Positions 31,806 through 32,734 of a stretch of DNA of 32,734 nt are shown one piece after another. Made by a program: the position numbers and the translations under genes. Source of the DNA: Vicinamibacteria bacterium (lineage in GTDB: Bacteria; Acidobacteriota; Vicinamibacteria; Fen-336). The stretch covers positions 1 through 32,734 of the forward strand of contig DATMML010000124.1 of assembly GCA_035570235.1 (NCBI GenBank), read 5' to 3'. The notes under the pieces are model-generated. The model searched no databases. It saw only the letters and a list, made by a program, of their open reading frames with translations, and was not told the DNA's origin. The number at the start of each line of letters is the position of its first letter. The stretch's first letter is position 1.

Positions 31806-32734
31806 AATACCGGCTCGCTGTTCTCAGCGCGGTCGTCTTGGTGCCGCCGGCCGCCATCGCGCAGCAGGGGGTTCCGCCCTCCGTCTTCCAGGGTGGGGTG
31901 CCCACGGGCGAGGCCACTTCTGATGAGCTCTCGCTCTCTATCTCCGACGCGGTGGAACGTGGACTCCACTACAACCTAGGGCTCATCCTGGGGCGGGAGG
32001 ACGTGCGCGCGGCTCAGGGCGCGCGGGGAGAAGCTCGGGCCGATCTGCTCCCGCAGGTGCGGGCGGGACTTCTGGAGACCCGCCAGAAGATCAACCTCGC
32101 CTCCTTCGGGTTTACCGGCTTCCCCGGCCTCCCCGAAATTGTGGGCCCTTTCAATGTCTTCGACGCCCGCGCCTCCGTCTCGCAGGCCGTCCTCGATCTC
32201 AAGGCCCTCCATCACGCCCGGGCCGCCTCCCAGGAGCTGCGCGCCGCTGAACACGAGGAGCGCAACACACGCGAGCTGGTTGTGCTGGCCTGCGCGGGGC
32301 TGTACCTGGAGACGGTGGCGGGGGAGAGCCGCATCGACGCCACTCGGGCCCAGCTCGATACGGCCGAGGCCCTGCTTGCGCTGGCTCGCGACCGCAAGAC
32401 GGCGGGCCTGGCCACGGGGCTCGACGCCCTGCGGGCGGAAGTGCAAATGCAGGCCCAGCGCCAGCGGCTGCTGGTGGCGGAAGAGGAAGCCGCCAAGGAT
32501 AAGCTGGCCCTCGCGCGCGCGCTCGGCCTTCCCCTCGGTCAGCGCTTCCGGCTCACCGATCCCATGCCGCTGGCCACCTTGCCGCCGCTAAGCCCCGAGG
32601 AGGCGGTGGCGCGCGCTTGGCGCGAGCGGCCCGATCTAAAGGCTGCCCAGGCCCGCGTCGAGGCCGCGGAAGCCCAGCGCCGATCCGCCCTCGGCGAGGG
32701 GCTTCCATCCTTGGCCGTGAACGCGGACTACGGC
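31802..32734 (+). CDS. TolC-family outer membrane efflux protein (partial, C-terminus off window)
   Basis: 311 codons are visible and the frame runs off the right edge. Seen: a Sec signal peptide (MKYRLAVLSAVVLVPPAAIAQQ), then LSISDAVERGLHYNLGLILGREDVRAAQGARGEARADLLPQV, ARASVSQAVLDLKALHHARAASQELRAAE, a second helical repeat start ALARDRKTAGLATGLDALRAEVQMQAQRQRLLVAEE, and RPDLKAAQARVEAAEAQRRSA, as in the coiled-coil barrels of TolC proteins. TolC forms the trimeric outer-membrane channel of tripartite pumps. It overlaps the TetR gene by 4 nt, so is co-repressed. An adaptor and pump probably follow beyond the window. Confidence 0.93.
   Translation, partial: MKYRLAVLSAVVLVPPAAIAQQGVPPSVFQGGVPTGEATSDELSLSISDAVERGLHYNLGLILGREDVRAAQGARGEARADLLPQVRAGLLETRQKINLASFGFTGFPGLPEIVGPFNVFDARASVSQAVLDLKALHHARAASQELRAAEHEERNTRELVVLACAGLYLETVAGESRIDATRAQLDTAEALLALARDRKTAGLATGLDALRAEVQMQAQRQRLLVAEEEAAKDKLALARALGLPLGQRFRLTDPMPLATLPPLSPEEAVARAWRERPDLKAAQARVEAAEAQRRSALGEGLPSLAVNADYG

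Overview
The window is 32.7 kb of very G+C-rich bacterial DNA (one 60-base line sampled inside moeA, 4021-4080, is 51/60 G+C). The gene mix suggests a free-living Gram-negative-type bacterium with an outer membrane: Pal, TolC, GmhA, a Hanks-type kinase with TPRs, a LysW-like carrier and an ATP/ADP-translocase-type transporter. Acidobacteriota is my best guess, but that is inference from gene content and was not tested by any search.

Layout. 0-1.9 kb (minus): a tsaD-mtnA pair, with tsaD running off the left edge. 2.0-3.3 kb: a glutamate-dehydrogenase-family protein that lacks the three signature lysines, behind a good promoter. 3.5-5.3 kb: moeA and moaC (molybdenum cofactor), overlapping by 20 nt. 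5.4-8.3 kb: a membrane-anchored beta-propeller protein, a tightly coupled LysW-like carrier plus LarE-type sulfur transferase, tatA and a Pal lipoprotein. 8.4-12.2 kb: a transmembrane Ser/Thr kinase with TPR and Ig-like regions, followed by two exported proteins of unknown function. 12.4-15.6 kb: a PuuD-type membrane protein, a compact DnaJ protein, gmhA and a deoxyhypusine-synthase-like protein. 15.6-17.0 kb (minus): a nucleotide transporter of the ATP/ADP translocase family. 17.1-20.0 kb: an SDR oxidoreductase, then aguB and aguA (agmatine to N-carbamoylputrescine to putrescine). 20.0-23.8 kb (minus): an HlyD-type adaptor and two MacB-type permeases with no ATPase gene. 23.9-26.4 kb: a fused ArsR-methyltransferase regulator and ahcY (S-adenosylhomocysteine hydrolase), probably one operon.

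26.4-31.1 kb is different in style: single small genes (lipoprotein, MOSC, GNAT, a small exported protein, SET, DinB/DUF1572, DUF3303-like) all on the plus strand, separated by about 65-315 nt and visibly less G+C-rich (a sampled line, 27061-27120, is 35/60). It looks like accessory DNA, although no integrase, transposase or attachment site was seen. 31.1-32.7 kb returns to the backbone style: a TetR repressor with a perfect 13-bp-arm operator over its own promoter, overlapping a tolC-like gene that runs off the right edge and probably opens an efflux operon.

The strongest leads are the lysine-less GDH homologue (possible pseudoenzyme or regulatory subunit), the LysW-LarE pair, the deoxyhypusine-synthase-like protein close to agmatine/putrescine genes, and the SahR-like regulator next to ahcY with a palindrome at its own predicted transcription start.
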